Below are positions 45,202 through 54,816 of a stretch of 57,799 nucleotides of DNA, piece after piece. This DNA is from an uncultured Pelagibacteraceae bacterium (GTDB taxonomy: Bacteria > Pseudomonadota > Alphaproteobacteria > Pelagibacterales > Pelagibacteraceae), in contig CACFTH010000003.1 in NCBI GenBank assembly GCA_902569185.1, positions 1 to 57,799 on the forward strand, written 5' to 3'. Below the pieces are notes generated by a model, which had not been told where the DNA came from, searched no databases, and saw only the letters and a list, made by a program, of their open reading frames with translations. Position 1 is the first letter of the stretch. Each line of letters begins with the position of its first letter. The position numbers and the translations under genes were made by a program.

Positions 45202-45537
45202 TTATCTATTAAATAAACGATAAATTTCTTTTGCTATATCGCTTTCTAATGGAAAAGATAGCATGCCCATAACGTCATACCCCAGGATATAGGGCATTGC
45301 GTAAAACCTAAACATGTAAAAAAACCATGCAACGTATAATGGAACAAAAAGTGGTATTATAAAACTTGGAGTTATGAACCTAAATATCTTAATTATAGGG
45401 TTTGTAAATTTAACGAAAGCTTTCATAAAAAAGAAATTGGAGTCCTCTCTTTGAAAAATATTCATCGCCGACCTTCCGATTAAAGTCCACATGATTATTC
45501 CAAGAATATAATCTATTATTAATATCCAAAGCGGCAT
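45202..45537 (-). CDS. Small YggT-like membrane protein
   Basis: 111 residues with three or four hydrophobic segments: LWILIIDYILGIIMWTLIG, a short loop with FTNPIIKIFRFITPSFIIP and LFVPLYVAWFFYMFRFY. The pattern helix-loop-(D/N)Pxxxxxxxxxxx-helix resembles YggT (see 54817), but the sequence is divergent, so the family call is tentative. Conservation beside the SSS transporter would suggest a partner role. It is bounded on its 5' side by a hairpin terminator of the neighbouring transporter operon. Confidence 0.6.
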   Translation of the reverse strand: MPLWILIIDYILGIIMWTLIGRSAMNIFQREDSNFFFMKAFVKFTNPIIKIFRFITPSFIIPLFVPLYVAWFFYMFRFYAMPYILGYDVMGMLSFPLESDIAKEIYRLFNR

Positions 45538-45572
45538 TAGTTAAAGTAGCATGTGAAAATATTACCTTAAAG

Positions 45573-45603
45573 CAAAAAAAAAGGGGCGAACAAGTCGCCC
45601 CTT
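45573..45603 (-). terminator. Intrinsic terminator after the acetate-type symporter operon
   Basis: A 9-bp stem AAGGGGCGA (45581-45589) with TCGCCCCTT (45595-45603) and a 5-nt loop. On the minus strand it is followed by a run of eight T (complement of 45573-45580), so it ends the DUF4212-symporter transcript 20 nt past the stop codon. It also isolates the upstream YggT-like gene. Confidence 0.88.
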
Positions 45604-45622
45604 TTATAATAAATAATTTTAT

Positions 45623-47458
45623 TTAGTGTTGTTTTCCAAGAATAGCTCTTCCGCTAGGTATTCTAACGTCATCAACCATCTTCTGAACGGCAGCACTAGG
45701 TTCTTTTGTCATTAAGCTTACTACAACCATTGCAACTAAGCTTACTGAAGCCCCTATTATACCGAATCTTAAGTGGTCAATTCCAAGCCATGGAGTATTT
45801 GCCATAAACTTAGGTCCAACATAAATTAAGTATGCCGTACCAGAGATTAGACCTCCAAGTATTCCTGCAACTGCACCTTCTTTAGTAGCTCTCTTCCACC
45901 ATACACCAAGTACAAGTGGGAAGAATAAGCCTGACATTGCAAAGTCGAATGCCCAAGCTACTGCTCCCAGAATGCTTGTTAATCTCATTGAAGAGATATA
46001 AGCAGCGGCAGCACCAATTACTACTAGAAGTACACGAGCTACGATTAGTCGTTTTTTAACGTCAGCTTTCGGATCGATTATTTTGTAGTAGATATCATGT
46101 GATAAACAGTTTGATATCGCTAAAACTAATCCATCGGCAGTTGACATGGCAGCAGCCATACCACCTGCAGCAACTAATCCAGAAATAACGTAAGGTAAAC
46201 CAGCAACTTCAGGAGTCGCTAATACTACTACGTCACCTCTCATAAACCATTCGTTCAACTGTAATATTCCATCACCGTTGAAGTCAGCAATAAATACTTG
46301 TTTTACTGCAGACCAGTTTTGAACCCATGGTATACTTTGAACCTCTGAGATCGATTTACCGATGATCGCAGTAGGCAAGTTTGGATCCATTAACTGAAGT
46401 TTAGATAGTGTTGCTAGCATAGGCGCAGAGAAATACAGCAAGAAGATAAAGAATAGTGACCAAGCCACTGATTTTCTCGCTGATTTAACAGAAGGAGTTG
46501 TAAAGTATCTCATTAAGATATGAGGTAACGATGCAGTTCCAACCATCATACAGATCGCAAGCGATAAGTATTTCCATACAGCCATTCCACCCGCAGGTAC
46601 AGCAGAGTGTGGATTAGAAATATATTTTAATCCACCAGGAACACCAGCTTCTTTAATAGCAGCCCCTGTGTTCTTAGTTAACCCATACTGACTTTCGAGT
46701 TCAGCTAAACGTTGTACTTCATCACCAAGCATAAAGTGTGGGAAAGGATTTCCTAACTTACTTCCCATCCAAAATACTGGTATTAGGTACGCTACAATTA
46801 ACACGATATATTGTGCTACCTGTGTCCATGTTACAGCTCTCATTCCACCTAACATTGAGCACATTAAAATACTTGCTAAACCAACCCAAACTCCAAGTTC
46901 AAATGGAATTTGTAAAGCTCTTGAAGCGATTGTTCCAGTAGCATTAATTTGTGCAGTCACGTAAGTGAACGAAGCTAATACTAGAACTAAAGTTGCGCAA
47001 AATCTTGGAAGATTTCCGCCGTATCTAGTTCCAATAAAGTCTGGCACAGTATAACAACCAAATTTTCTTAAATATGGTGCTAGAAGAGTCGATACTAATA
47101 CGTATCCACCAGTCCATCCAACTAAGAATGCCATGTAAGTATAGCCACCAAAATAAATACCACCAGCCATTGCAACGAACGATGCACCTGACATCCAGTC
47201 AGCTGCTGTCGCCATTCCATTAAATACCGTTGGTACTTGTCTTCCCGCTACGTAGTAAGCGTCAACTTGAATAGTTCTAGATAAGTAACCGATCAATGCG
47301 TAGATAAGCACTGTAAAGGCTACAAACATAATACCTATGTTCGCTGCGCTAACACCAGCTGATTCTAGTACTGCCATCAATAAGATGAATACTAGGAAAC
47401 CTCCGGTGTATAATCCGTAGATCTTGGGAAGGTTTTGTATAAAACCACCTTTAAACAT
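45623..47458 (-). CDS. Sodium/acetate-type solute symporter, large subunit (SSS family, DUF4212 partner)
   Basis: 611 residues with about 13 helices. DAYYVAGRQVPTVFNGMATAADWMSGASFV is the SSS signature, and GTASLPHILMRYFTTPSVKSARKS is typical of acetate/monocarboxylate transporters of the ActP/VC2705 class. The soluble loop holds an EF-hand-like calcium motif DFNGDGILQLNE (392-403). It overlaps by 1 nt the DUF4212 small subunit upstream. The high GC/codon quality compared with neighbours suggests strong expression. With acs 1 kb away, an acetate or similar acid is the likely substrate. Confidence 0.9.
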   Translation of the reverse strand: MFKGGFIQNLPKIYGLYTGGFLVFILLMAVLESAGVSAANIGIMFVAFTVLIYALIGYLSRTIQVDAYYVAGRQVPTVFNGMATAADWMSGASFVAMAGGIYFGGYTYMAFLVGWTGGYVLVSTLLAPYLRKFGCYTVPDFIGTRYGGNLPRFCATLVLVLASFTYVTAQINATGTIASRALQIPFELGVWVGLASILMCSMLGGMRAVTWTQVAQYIVLIVAYLIPVFWMGSKLGNPFPHFMLGDEVQRLAELESQYGLTKNTGAAIKEAGVPGGLKYISNPHSAVPAGGMAVWKYLSLAICMMVGTASLPHILMRYFTTPSVKSARKSVAWSLFFIFLLYFSAPMLATLSKLQLMDPNLPTAIIGKSISEVQSIPWVQNWSAVKQVFIADFNGDGILQLNEWFMRGDVVVLATPEVAGLPYVISGLVAAGGMAAAMSTADGLVLAISNCLSHDIYYKIIDPKADVKKRLIVARVLLVVIGAAAAYISSMRLTSILGAVAWAFDFAMSGLFFPLVLGVWWKRATKEGAVAGILGGLISGTAYLIYVGPKFMANTPWLGIDHLRFGIIGASVSLVAMVVVSLMTKEPSAAVQKMVDDVRIPSGRAILGKQH

Positions 47459-47718
47459 TAGTCATCCTCCCTTTCACCACCATATCCGTGTTCGTCGTCG
47501 ATTTTCTCCTGTTTGTTAGCAAACCAAAAGATTAAAATTACGAAAGCAGCAAGTGATCCTTGTGCTGACATATAGTAAGCTAGTGGGTAACCAAGAAACG
47601 ATCCTTGATTCACCGACTCACCGAACATAAATATTACTATTGAGAAAAAGAACCAAATAGCCAATGTTACAAACATATGGTTTTTGGTCTTTTGCCAATG
47701 TGATTCTTTGTTTGACAT
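47458..47718 (-). CDS. DUF4212 small subunit of sodium:solute symporter
   Basis: 86 residues from the ATG at 47718 (MSNKESHWQKTKNHMF), chosen because GGGAGG lies 7 nt upstream; a longer in-frame form from 47760 lacks a ribosome-binding site. Two transmembrane helices (FVTLAIWFFFSIVIFMF and LAAFVILIFWFANKQ) with a SYMPORTER-small-subunit-like NQGSFLGYPLAYYMSAQGS linker identify DUF4212. It is stop-start coupled to the symporter and probably stabilises it. A 141-nt region with the divergent promoter lies upstream. Confidence 0.88.
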   Translation of the reverse strand: MSNKESHWQKTKNHMFVTLAIWFFFSIVIFMFGESVNQGSFLGYPLAYYMSAQGSLAAFVILIFWFANKQEKIDDEHGYGGEREDD

Positions 47719-47859
47719 GTCTTTCCTCCCTTTTTTTGTTAAGAGTATCTGGCGAAGCATACTTAAATCGACGTTAATTAAAAGACAAAAAATGGCAAAA
47801 AAGACCCATAAAGATACCCTTTTACATAAGAAAATAGTCTGCTATTTTAATAATACAAC

Positions 47860-48471
47860 GTGAAATTGAATCTTAAAGACCTTGAAAAATACCTATTTCC
47901 TATAAAAAGGATTTTCTCAAAATACAGGCAAATAAAGACTGTCGATCAACTTAAAGTTTTCATTCAAGAGCAATCAGCTCAGGTAAGCCAAATGACTTTG
48001 TATGGTTATTTAAAAACCAGAATGGGAGCTAAGCATATAATTATGTTTGAAGATAAAGATTTTCTAAAATCAATAAATATTGCAAAATGGCAAATTTATG
48101 TAGTGTCTCTAATTGACTGTACATTCTTTTGCTTTTCTTTTTTGTATAAAGAAAAAAAATTTACAAAAACTGATTTAGCTAATCAAATCTTTTTCGAAAT
48201 TTTAAATAATGAGAAAGCTAATGGCATGGACTCAGATGCTTACGAAAATGCAACTAAAGAATTTAATTTTAGATTTCCAAACATTAATTGGGAAACATAT
48301 TGCAATAGTAAGCCTTTTGAAAATAGTGCATTTGCTTTGTACAAATGGGCACCGATAGCTGATGAACTCAAAAAATTTGATAAACAAATTGTTTTAAATT
48401 CTGTATTTCTCAAATGGAATAATGTTCAAAAAGATTTTAAAAAGTTAGTAAATAACTTTACCGGAAATTAG
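47860..48471 (+). CDS. Conserved hypothetical protein beside acs
   Basis: 203 residues with a GTG start at 47860 (no better in-frame ATG). QSAQVSQMTLYGYLKTRMGAKHIIMFED, NIAKWQIYVVSLIDCTFFCFSFLY and FRFPNINWETY are the strongest-looking blocks; they recall an alphaproteobacterial family sometimes labelled esterase without good support. No signal peptide and no obvious catalytic motif; one hydrophobic segment near 90-105. It lies between the symporter operon (divergent) and acs (convergent, 2-nt gap), so a link to acetate metabolism is possible but unproven. Confidence 0.75.
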   Translation: MKLNLKDLEKYLFPIKRIFSKYRQIKTVDQLKVFIQEQSAQVSQMTLYGYLKTRMGAKHIIMFEDKDFLKSINIAKWQIYVVSLIDCTFFCFSFLYKEKKFTKTDLANQIFFEILNNEKANGMDSDAYENATKEFNFRFPNINWETYCNSKPFENSAFALYKWAPIADELKKFDKQIVLNSVFLKWNNVQKDFKKLVNNFTGN

Positions 48472-48473
48472 AT

Positions 48474-50555
48474 CTATTTTTCTTTTCTATTTTCAATTAA
48501 AGAGTCTACTACAGATGGATCAGCAAGAGTAGTCGTATCGCCAAGATCATGATGTTCATTCGCAGCAATTTTTCTAAGAATACGTCTCATAATTTTTCCT
48601 GATCTTGTTTTTGGTAATCCAGGAGCAAATTGAATATAGTCTGGAGTTGCGATTGGACCTATTTGCTTTCTAACCCAAAGCTTTAGCTCTCTTTCTAAAT
48701 CACCATTTGGGCTTTCACCTGCATTTAATGTTATATAACAATAAAGACCATTGCCTTTTATTTCGTGAGGAAAACCAACTACGGCAGCTTCAGCAACTTT
48801 ATTATGGGCTACGAATGCGCTTTCTATCTCGGCAGTACCTAGATTGTGACCCGAAACAATTATTACATCGTCCACTCTTCCTGTAATCCAATAATATCCA
48901 TCTTTGTCTCTTCTACATCCATCGCCAGTAAAATATTTACCATCGAATTGAGAGAAATATGTATCAATAAATCTTTTGTGGTCACCATAAACTGTTCTCA
49001 TTTGTCCAGGCCAAGATTGAGTCATGCAAAGCCTTCCTTTACATGCTCCTTTTAAAACTTTTCCTGACTCATCTACTATTGCAGGCTTGATACCGTAAAA
49101 AGGTTTAGTCGCCGAACCAGGTTTTAAACTTATAGCACCAGGCTGGGGAGCAATTAAAATTCCACCAGTTTCAGTTTGCCACCAAGTATCTACAATTGGA
49201 CATTTTTTTTCACCAACTGTTTTGTAATACCACATCCATGCTTCAGGATTTATTGGTTCTCCTACTGTACCAAGAAGTTTAAGTGATTTTCGACTTGTTT
49301 TTTTGACTGGACCATCTCCCTCACGCATCAGTGCACGAATTGCTGTTGGAGCTGTATAAAAAATATTGACTTTGTATTTATCAACTATTTGCCACCATCT
49401 TGAATTATCAGGGTAATTAGGAACACCCTCAAACATAATAGTGGTAGCACCGTTAGCCAAAGGTCCATAAATAATATAGCTGTGCCCAGTGACCCAACCG
49501 ATGTCCGCAGTACACCAATATATATCTTTATTTTTGTAATCAAAAATATACTGATGTGTCATTGAAGCATAAACCATATACCCGCCTGTAGTATGTAAAA
49601 CACCTTTTGGTTTACCAGTAGATCCAGAAGTATAAAGAATAAATAGTGGGTCTTCTGCGTTCATCTCTTCTGCTGCACATTTATCAGGAACGTCTTTTGT
49701 AATATCATCGTAAGAAATATCTCGATCGTCATTCCAATCAACTGTATTACCAGTCCTTTTAACAACTACACATTTTTTTACATTTGGGCATTGCATCATG
49801 GCTTCATCAGCAATTTTCTTTAGTGGAATTATTTTTCCACCTCTTACTCCTTCATCTGCTGTAATTACATAATCTGACTCACAATCATTAATTCTTGTAG
49901 CAATCGAGTCTGGAGAAAATCCACCAAATATAATTGAGTGAACAGCACCAATCCTAGCACATGCTAACATAGTGTAAGCAAGTTCTGGTATCATAGTAAG
50001 ATAAATGGTTACCCTGTCTCCTTTTTGAATCCCTATACTTTTTAATCCATTAGCTGCTTTACAAACATTTTTATGAAGTTCTTTATAAGATATTTTTTTG
50101 GAGTCACTTGGGTCATCACCAACCCATATAATTGCAGTTTTATTTCCTTTTTTATCTAAATGTCTATCAATACAATTGGCTGATGCGTTTAATGTACCAT
50201 CATAATACCATTTAATACTAACATCCTCTTTGCTGTACTTTACATCCTTTATTTTTGTATATGGTTTTATCCAGGTAATTCTTTTCCCTTCTTTTTTCCA
50301 AAACCCATCGTTATCTTTTATTGATAATTTATATTTTTTTGCGTATTGAGATTGATTTACATAGGCTTGCTTTTCCCAACTTGGTGGAACTTTAAACACT
50401 ATATTTCCATCAGAGTCTTCTATTTGCTTTGAGCTCTTCTTTTTTGATGAAATTTTCTTTTTCTTTTTTCTAAGAATTTTTTTCTTTTTTCTTTTAAAAC
50501 TTTTCTTTTTCCTAGATTTTGATTTTCTTTTTTTCTTTTTACTTCTTTTTGCCAT
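48474..50555 (-). CDS. acs: Acetyl-CoA synthetase with polybasic N-terminal extension
   Basis: 693 residues. The AMP-forming core has [19 protein letters not shown] (about 303-321), the WWQTETGG block and the C-terminal acetylation lysine in [15 protein letters not shown]. It activates acetate with ATP and CoA. The usual Acs starts near residue 53 ([13 protein letters not shown]); here about 45 residues rich in Lys, Arg and Ser precede it. The ATG has a GAGGA ribosome-binding site, supporting the long form; an internal GTG at residue 53 is the alternative. It neighbours symporters and the hypothetical gene. Confidence 0.95.
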   Translation of the reverse strand: MAKRSKKKKRKSKSRKKKSFKRKKKKILRKKKKKISSKKKSSKQIEDSDGNIVFKVPPSWEKQAYVNQSQYAKKYKLSIKDNDGFWKKEGKRITWIKPYTKIKDVKYSKEDVSIKWYYDGTLNASANCIDRHLDKKGNKTAIIWVGDDPSDSKKISYKELHKNVCKAANGLKSIGIQKGDRVTIYLTMIPELAYTMLACARIGAVHSIIFGGFSPDSIATRINDCESDYVITADEGVRGGKIIPLKKIADEAMMQCPNVKKCVVVKRTGNTVDWNDDRDISYDDITKDVPDKCAAEEMNAEDPLFILYTSGSTGKPKGVLHTTGGYMVYASMTHQYIFDYKNKDIYWCTADIGWVTGHSYIIYGPLANGATTIMFEGVPNYPDNSRWWQIVDKYKVNIFYTAPTAIRALMREGDGPVKKTSRKSLKLLGTVGEPINPEAWMWYYKTVGEKKCPIVDTWWQTETGGILIAPQPGAISLKPGSATKPFYGIKPAIVDESGKVLKGACKGRLCMTQSWPGQMRTVYGDHKRFIDTYFSQFDGKYFTGDGCRRDKDGYYWITGRVDDVIIVSGHNLGTAEIESAFVAHNKVAEAAVVGFPHEIKGNGLYCYITLNAGESPNGDLERELKLWVRKQIGPIATPDYIQFAPGLPKTRSGKIMRRILRKIAANEHHDLGDTTTLADPSVVDSLIENRKEK

Positions 50556-50575
50556 ATATCCTCAAAACGTAATAT

Positions 50576-50992
50576 TTAAATTATTTTACCCATCTTGCAA
50601 ATTATTTTCCAGCTTTTATAGTCTATAGGCATCACCGATAATCGGCTTTGTTTAATTAGCGGTAAATGAGAAATAGCCTTGTTTTTTTTAATTTTTACCA
50701 AAGAAACAGGAGATTTCAATTTTTGAATAAACCTGACTTGAACAGCAACAAACTTTTTTTTCTTATCAGTTTTATCTGGAAAAGCTTCTTTAATAACTTC
50801 TACTATTCCGACAATTTCTTTGTCAATATTAGAATGATAGAAAAAGCAAAGATCTCCTAGCTTCATTGATCTTAAATTATTTGCAGCTTGATAATTTCTT
50901 ACACCATCCCAAGCTACACCTTCACTACCAGCATCTTTTTGTTGTTCAATTGACCAAACATCAGGTTCTGATTTTAATAACCAATAATTCAT
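50576..50992 (-). CDS. EVE-domain protein (putative modified-base binder)
   Basis: 138 residues from ATG 50992 (MNYWLLKSEPDVWSIEQQ), which overlaps the tsaD stop (TAATG); a longer form would extend back through tsaD. WDGVRNYQAANNLRSMKLGD and FYHSN are the family signature. EVE domains bind modified bases in DNA or RNA, and this protein may act in a restriction or RNA context, though no partner is nearby. The tsaD-EVE pair is common in alphaproteobacteria. Confidence 0.9.
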   Translation of the reverse strand: MNYWLLKSEPDVWSIEQQKDAGSEGVAWDGVRNYQAANNLRSMKLGDLCFFYHSNIDKEIVGIVEVIKEAFPDKTDKKKKFVAVQVRFIQKLKSPVSLVKIKKNKAISHLPLIKQSRLSVMPIDYKSWKIICKMGKII

Positions 50993-52068
50993 TAAAATTT
51001 TAAGCCTGGCCCTTTTAAAAAAGGTGCTTTGACATCTAGAGGCCATCTAGACTTTACCGTCTCATTTTTCTTATTGAATAACTTCTTTTTAAATCTTTGA
51101 ATTCCAGCCCATGCAATCATAGCAGCATTATCACCGCAAAACTCTTTAGAGGGAAAAATTGGTTTAAAATTCATTTTTAATGAAACTTCTTTTAAACCTT
51201 TTCTAATTGTTTCGTTAGAAGCTACTCCACCTGCAACTACAAAATATTTTAAAGATTTATTGGTAATTTCATTTCTAAACTGCTTCATTGCTACTTCTGT
51301 TTTTTTCTTCAAAATTTTATTTACAGTTTCTTGAAATGATGCAGCTAGATTATATCTTTCTTTGTTTGAATTTAAGTTTTTTGACTTCCTTAACACATCG
51401 GTTTTCAGACCAGCCAGGGATAAATTACATCCTGCTCTATTTATAATTGGCTGGGGTAAAATAAAACTATCTTTTATCCCTAATTTTGAAAATTTTTCAA
51501 CGTTAGGTCCACCAGGATATCCTAGATTCAAAATTTTTGCAGTTTTATCAAAAGCTTCACCTACAGCGTCATCAATTGTGGTACCAATTTGTTTATAATT
51601 ATTTACGCCTTTTACAATTAAATACTGAGAGTGACCACCTGAAACCAAAAGCAATAAATATGGAAAAGATATTTTATTTTCAATACTAGGACTAAGTGCG
51701 TGTCCCTCCAAATGATTTATGGGAAAAAATAATTTATTTCCAAAAGCAGCAATACTTTTTCCAATGTTAAAACCTACATGCAAACATACTACTAAACCTG
51801 GTCCAGCTGTTGCTGCAATACCATCTAAGTCTTTAATTTTTTTTTTACTTTTTTGAAGAGCTTTCTCAATAATAAAATCAATATTTTCAATATGTGATCT
51901 CGCTGCTATTTCAGGGACAACCCCACCAAATTTTTTATGCTCTTTAATTTGACTAGAGACTATATTTGATAATACATTTGCAGTGCTATCGCCATTTTCC
52001 TGAACTATTGCTGCAGCAGTTTCGTCACAGCTCGTTTCAATTCCTAAAAAAGTAAGTTTTTTTTTCAT
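50992..52068 (-). CDS. tsaD: tRNA threonylcarbamoyladenosine synthase subunit TsaD
   Basis: 358 residues. The ASKHA opening FLGIETSCDETAAAIV, the metal-binding pair in NHLEGHALSP and the glycine-rich LLLVSGGHSQYLIV are intact, with VVAGGVASN near the end. TsaD transfers threonylcarbamoyl to A37 of ANN-decoding tRNAs, with TsaB and TsaE encoded elsewhere. It is divergent from hemC, with 38 nt between. Confidence 0.98.
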   Translation of the reverse strand: MKKKLTFLGIETSCDETAAAIVQENGDSTANVLSNIVSSQIKEHKKFGGVVPEIAARSHIENIDFIIEKALQKSKKKIKDLDGIAATAGPGLVVCLHVGFNIGKSIAAFGNKLFFPINHLEGHALSPSIENKISFPYLLLLVSGGHSQYLIVKGVNNYKQIGTTIDDAVGEAFDKTAKILNLGYPGGPNVEKFSKLGIKDSFILPQPIINRAGCNLSLAGLKTDVLRKSKNLNSNKERYNLAASFQETVNKILKKKTEVAMKQFRNEITNKSLKYFVVAGGVASNETIRKGLKEVSLKMNFKPIFPSKEFCGDNAAMIAWAGIQRFKKKLFNKKNETVKSRWPLDVKAPFLKGPGLKF

Positions 52069-52106
52069 TAAATTAGATATTATAAAATATAAATCTTTAT
52101 TTATAA

Positions 52107-53027
52107 ATGGACAACAAAATTACTATAGGTGCCAGGGGCAGCAAACTATCTTTGGCTTATGCCAATAAAGTTAAGAGCAATATCTTAAGTCAAGTACAAG
52201 GAATTGATAAAGAAATTTTAATTAAAAAAATTAAAACATCAGGTGATTTATTTCAGAATAAAAAAATTTCTGAAATTGGTGGAAAAGATTTATTTTGTAA
52301 AGAAATAGAAGATAAATTGATTAAAAAAGAAATTGATATAGCAGTTCACTCTCTTAAAGATATGGACTCAGAAGAAACTAAAGGTCTAACTATTCATGCC
52401 TACTTAGAAAGAAATGATGCGAGAGAAACATTTGTTTCAAAAAGTTTTAATAAAATATCAGACATAAAAGAAGGTAAAATTGGTTCAAGTTCTAAGAGAC
52501 GAGAACTTCAAATTAAACTTTTAAATAAAAACATCAAAGTTGAAAGCATTAGAGGTAACGTAGATACAAGAATTGAAAAAATAGAAAGAGGAGAATATGA
52601 TGGTGCGATTTTAGCTTTAGCAGGCTTAGAAATATTAAATTTAGAAAATCATATTAAACAAATATTTTCTCTAAAAGAACTAATTCCAACCGCAGGACAA
52701 GGGATTATTGCTGTACAATGTAGAGAAAACGACGAGTATGTTAAAAAAATTTTAAAAAAGATTAACCACACTAGTACAGAAATATGTGCGTTAGCTGAAA
52801 GAAGTTTTTTAAAAACATTAGGAGGAGACTGTGATACAGCGGTTGGTTGCTCAGCTGTTCTTAAAGGAAATAATATTGATTTAGAAGCTCAACTTTTTTC
52901 AGATGACGGTAAAGAAGTATACAATGTAATTAAATCTGGAAAATCAACTGATCCTCAAAGTCTAGGCAAAATAGCAGGTGAAGAAATTCTAAAAAAAGCT
53001 GGAAAAAATTTTATTAAAAAAAGATGA
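52107..53027 (+). CDS. hemC: Porphobilinogen deaminase (hydroxymethylbilane synthase)
   Basis: 306 residues. IGARGSKLSLAYANKV, HSLKDMDSE, GSSSKRRELQIK, RGNVDTRI and LGGDCDTAVGCSA, whose cysteine binds the dipyrromethane cofactor, all mark HemC. It links four porphobilinogen units. It overlaps hemD by 4 nt, so the two steps are coupled; hemE lies 15 kb away. Confidence 0.98.
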   Translation: MDNKITIGARGSKLSLAYANKVKSNILSQVQGIDKEILIKKIKTSGDLFQNKKISEIGGKDLFCKEIEDKLIKKEIDIAVHSLKDMDSEETKGLTIHAYLERNDARETFVSKSFNKISDIKEGKIGSSSKRRELQIKLLNKNIKVESIRGNVDTRIEKIERGEYDGAILALAGLEILNLENHIKQIFSLKELIPTAGQGIIAVQCRENDEYVKKILKKINHTSTEICALAERSFLKTLGGDCDTAVGCSAVLKGNNIDLEAQLFSDDGKEVYNVIKSGKSTDPQSLGKIAGEEILKKAGKNFIKKR

Positions 53028-53729
53028 ATATTATTTTTACAAGACCTTTAATAGATGCTGAGGATTTGATGACAAATTTTTTTTCATCAAACTATAAAAT
53101 TATACACTTGCCAACTTTGAGTATTAACTCTGCAAACATGGAACCAATTAATACAAAAGAATTTGACGGTTTAATTTTTACTAGTGCTAATGCAGTCAGA
53201 TTTTTACAATTAAAAAATGATGAAAAAAATATAAAATGTTTCTGTGTTGGAAATATAACTGAGAGATCTTTAAGATTAAAAGGATTTACTAATACAGTGG
53301 CTGCTTCAGGTACGGTCAATGCTCTTAAAAATATAATTTTAAACTCTGAAAAAAAAATAAAAAATTTAGCATATTTATGTGGAGATGTTGTTTCTTATGA
53401 TCTGGATAGAGATCTCAAACTTTCTGGATTTAAAGTTAAAAAAATAATAAATTACACCTCAAGCAAAATAACAGACCTGAACAGTGAAAGTTTAGATTTA
53501 ATCAAAAAATACCCCCCCAGATGTAACACTTATTTATTCTAAAAGAAGTGCAGAAAGTTTTGATCAGATAGTAAGTAAATACTCCCTTTCAGAATTGATG
53601 ACACAATGCACAGTTATGTGTATAAGTAAAAAAATTAAAGAATTTTTAGAATCTAAAGGCTGGAAAAAAACAGAAACTTTTAATCCTGGAGAAGAGCTAT
53701 TAAAAATAGAAAAAATTAAAAATGGATAA
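53024..53729 (+). CDS. hemD: Uroporphyrinogen-III synthase, broken by +1 frameshift in a C7 run
   Basis: The first frame gives 172 residues and ends after a run of seven C (53512-53518). If one C is removed, the frame continues with DVTLIYSKRSAESFDQIVSKY to a stop at 53729, giving 234 residues, the normal HemD length. The N-terminal IIFTRPLIDAEDLM, GLIFTSANAVRFL and ASGTVNALKNII blocks and the C-terminal SKRSAESF are HemD-like. It forms the uroporphyrinogen III ring. The end overlaps mscS by 8 nt. Either a sequencing error, a real mutation or a slippage site; coordinates span both parts. Confidence 0.82.
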
Positions 53730-54813
53730 AACAGAAGAATTTATAGAATTGTTTATTGACGTTTGGAAAAATGGAATTTCTGGGATAAATATTTCAGAAA
53801 TTATCATCGCTTTAATTATTTTTTTCTTATTCCTTTTTCTAAGAGGTTTATTTGCAAAATTTATTATTAAACGTCTTGAAAAGTATGTTTCCAAAACATC
53901 AAACAAATTTGACAACACCCTAGTAGAGTCTTTAAAAGGCCCAACAAAATTTTTTCCTATTGTAGTAGGGTTTTTTGTTGCAACAAGCTACGTATCTTTA
54001 GGTGATAGCACTGAAAACTTTATAGATAACGCAAACAGAACACTAATAACAATTTTAATTTTTTGGTCACTTCATCAAATTATTGGTCCGATATCGGTTT
54101 TAATAAAAACTGTAGAAGATCTTTTATCAAAAGATCTTTTAAACTGGATAATAAAAGCATTTAAAATTTTAATTTTAATTCTTGGAGCAGCTGCAGTTTT
54201 AGAACTTTGGGGTATTAAGATAGGTCCTATCATAGCTGGATTAGGTTTATTCGGTGTAGCAGTAGCTTTAGGTGCTCAAGATTTATTTAAAAATTTAATT
54301 TCTGGTATTTTGGTTTTAGTTGAAAAAAGATTTAAAGTTGGAGATTGGATTTTAGTTGAAAATATTATTGAGGGAATTGTAGAAAAGATTGGATTTAGAT
54401 CGACGGTAGTAAGAAAATTTGATAAATCAGTTGCTGTAATTCCTAATTTTCAATTTGCTGAGAACGCAGTAATAAACATTAGTCAGACAACAAACTGGCG
54501 AATTAATTGGATCATTACTCTACAATACGATACTACAGTTGATCAGCTAAAAAAAATCCGAGATGAAATTGATAAATACATTACAACCTCAAAAGATTAT
54601 AAGATAAGCGAAAACACTACTCATGCAGTAAGGATTGATAAGTTTTCAGATAGTTCAATAGATATGTATGTTAGATGTTTTACGAATACAAATAGATGGT
54701 CTGAATGGTTAAAAGTTAAAGAAAGATTAGCAATAGCAATAAAAGAAATTGTTGAGAGAAATAAGGCTTCTTTTGCATTCCCAAGTCAATCAATTTACGT
54801 AGAAAAAAAATAA
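53722..54813 (+). CDS. MscS-family mechanosensitive ion channel
   Basis: 363 residues. Several N-terminal hydrophobic helices lead to the pore-lining GLGLFGVAVALGAQDLFKNL (about 172-191), then the beta domain with KRFKVGDWILVENIIEGIVE and the C-terminal cytoplasmic domain with VSSS-like FSDSSIDMYVRCF. Such channels release solutes on hypo-osmotic shock. It begins inside the last codons of hemD and is followed after 3 nt by yggT. Confidence 0.95.
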   Translation: MDKTEEFIELFIDVWKNGISGINISEIIIALIIFFLFLFLRGLFAKFIIKRLEKYVSKTSNKFDNTLVESLKGPTKFFPIVVGFFVATSYVSLGDSTENFIDNANRTLITILIFWSLHQIIGPISVLIKTVEDLLSKDLLNWIIKAFKILILILGAAAVLELWGIKIGPIIAGLGLFGVAVALGAQDLFKNLISGILVLVEKRFKVGDWILVENIIEGIVEKIGFRSTVVRKFDKSVAVIPNFQFAENAVINISQTTNWRINWIITLQYDTTVDQLKKIRDEIDKYITTSKDYKISENTTHAVRIDKFSDSSIDMYVRCFTNTNRWSEWLKVKERLAIAIKEIVERNKASFAFPSQSIYVEKK

Positions 54814-54816
54814 AAA

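Noticed and set aside
50449..50555. Polybasic stretch before acs as a separate small gene
   Set aside because: It is in frame with acs with no stop codon between, so a separate gene is not supported.
53092..53319. 75-codon antisense ORF inside hemD
   Set aside because: Shadow frame with no conserved features; the plus-strand hemD frame is clearly HemD-like.
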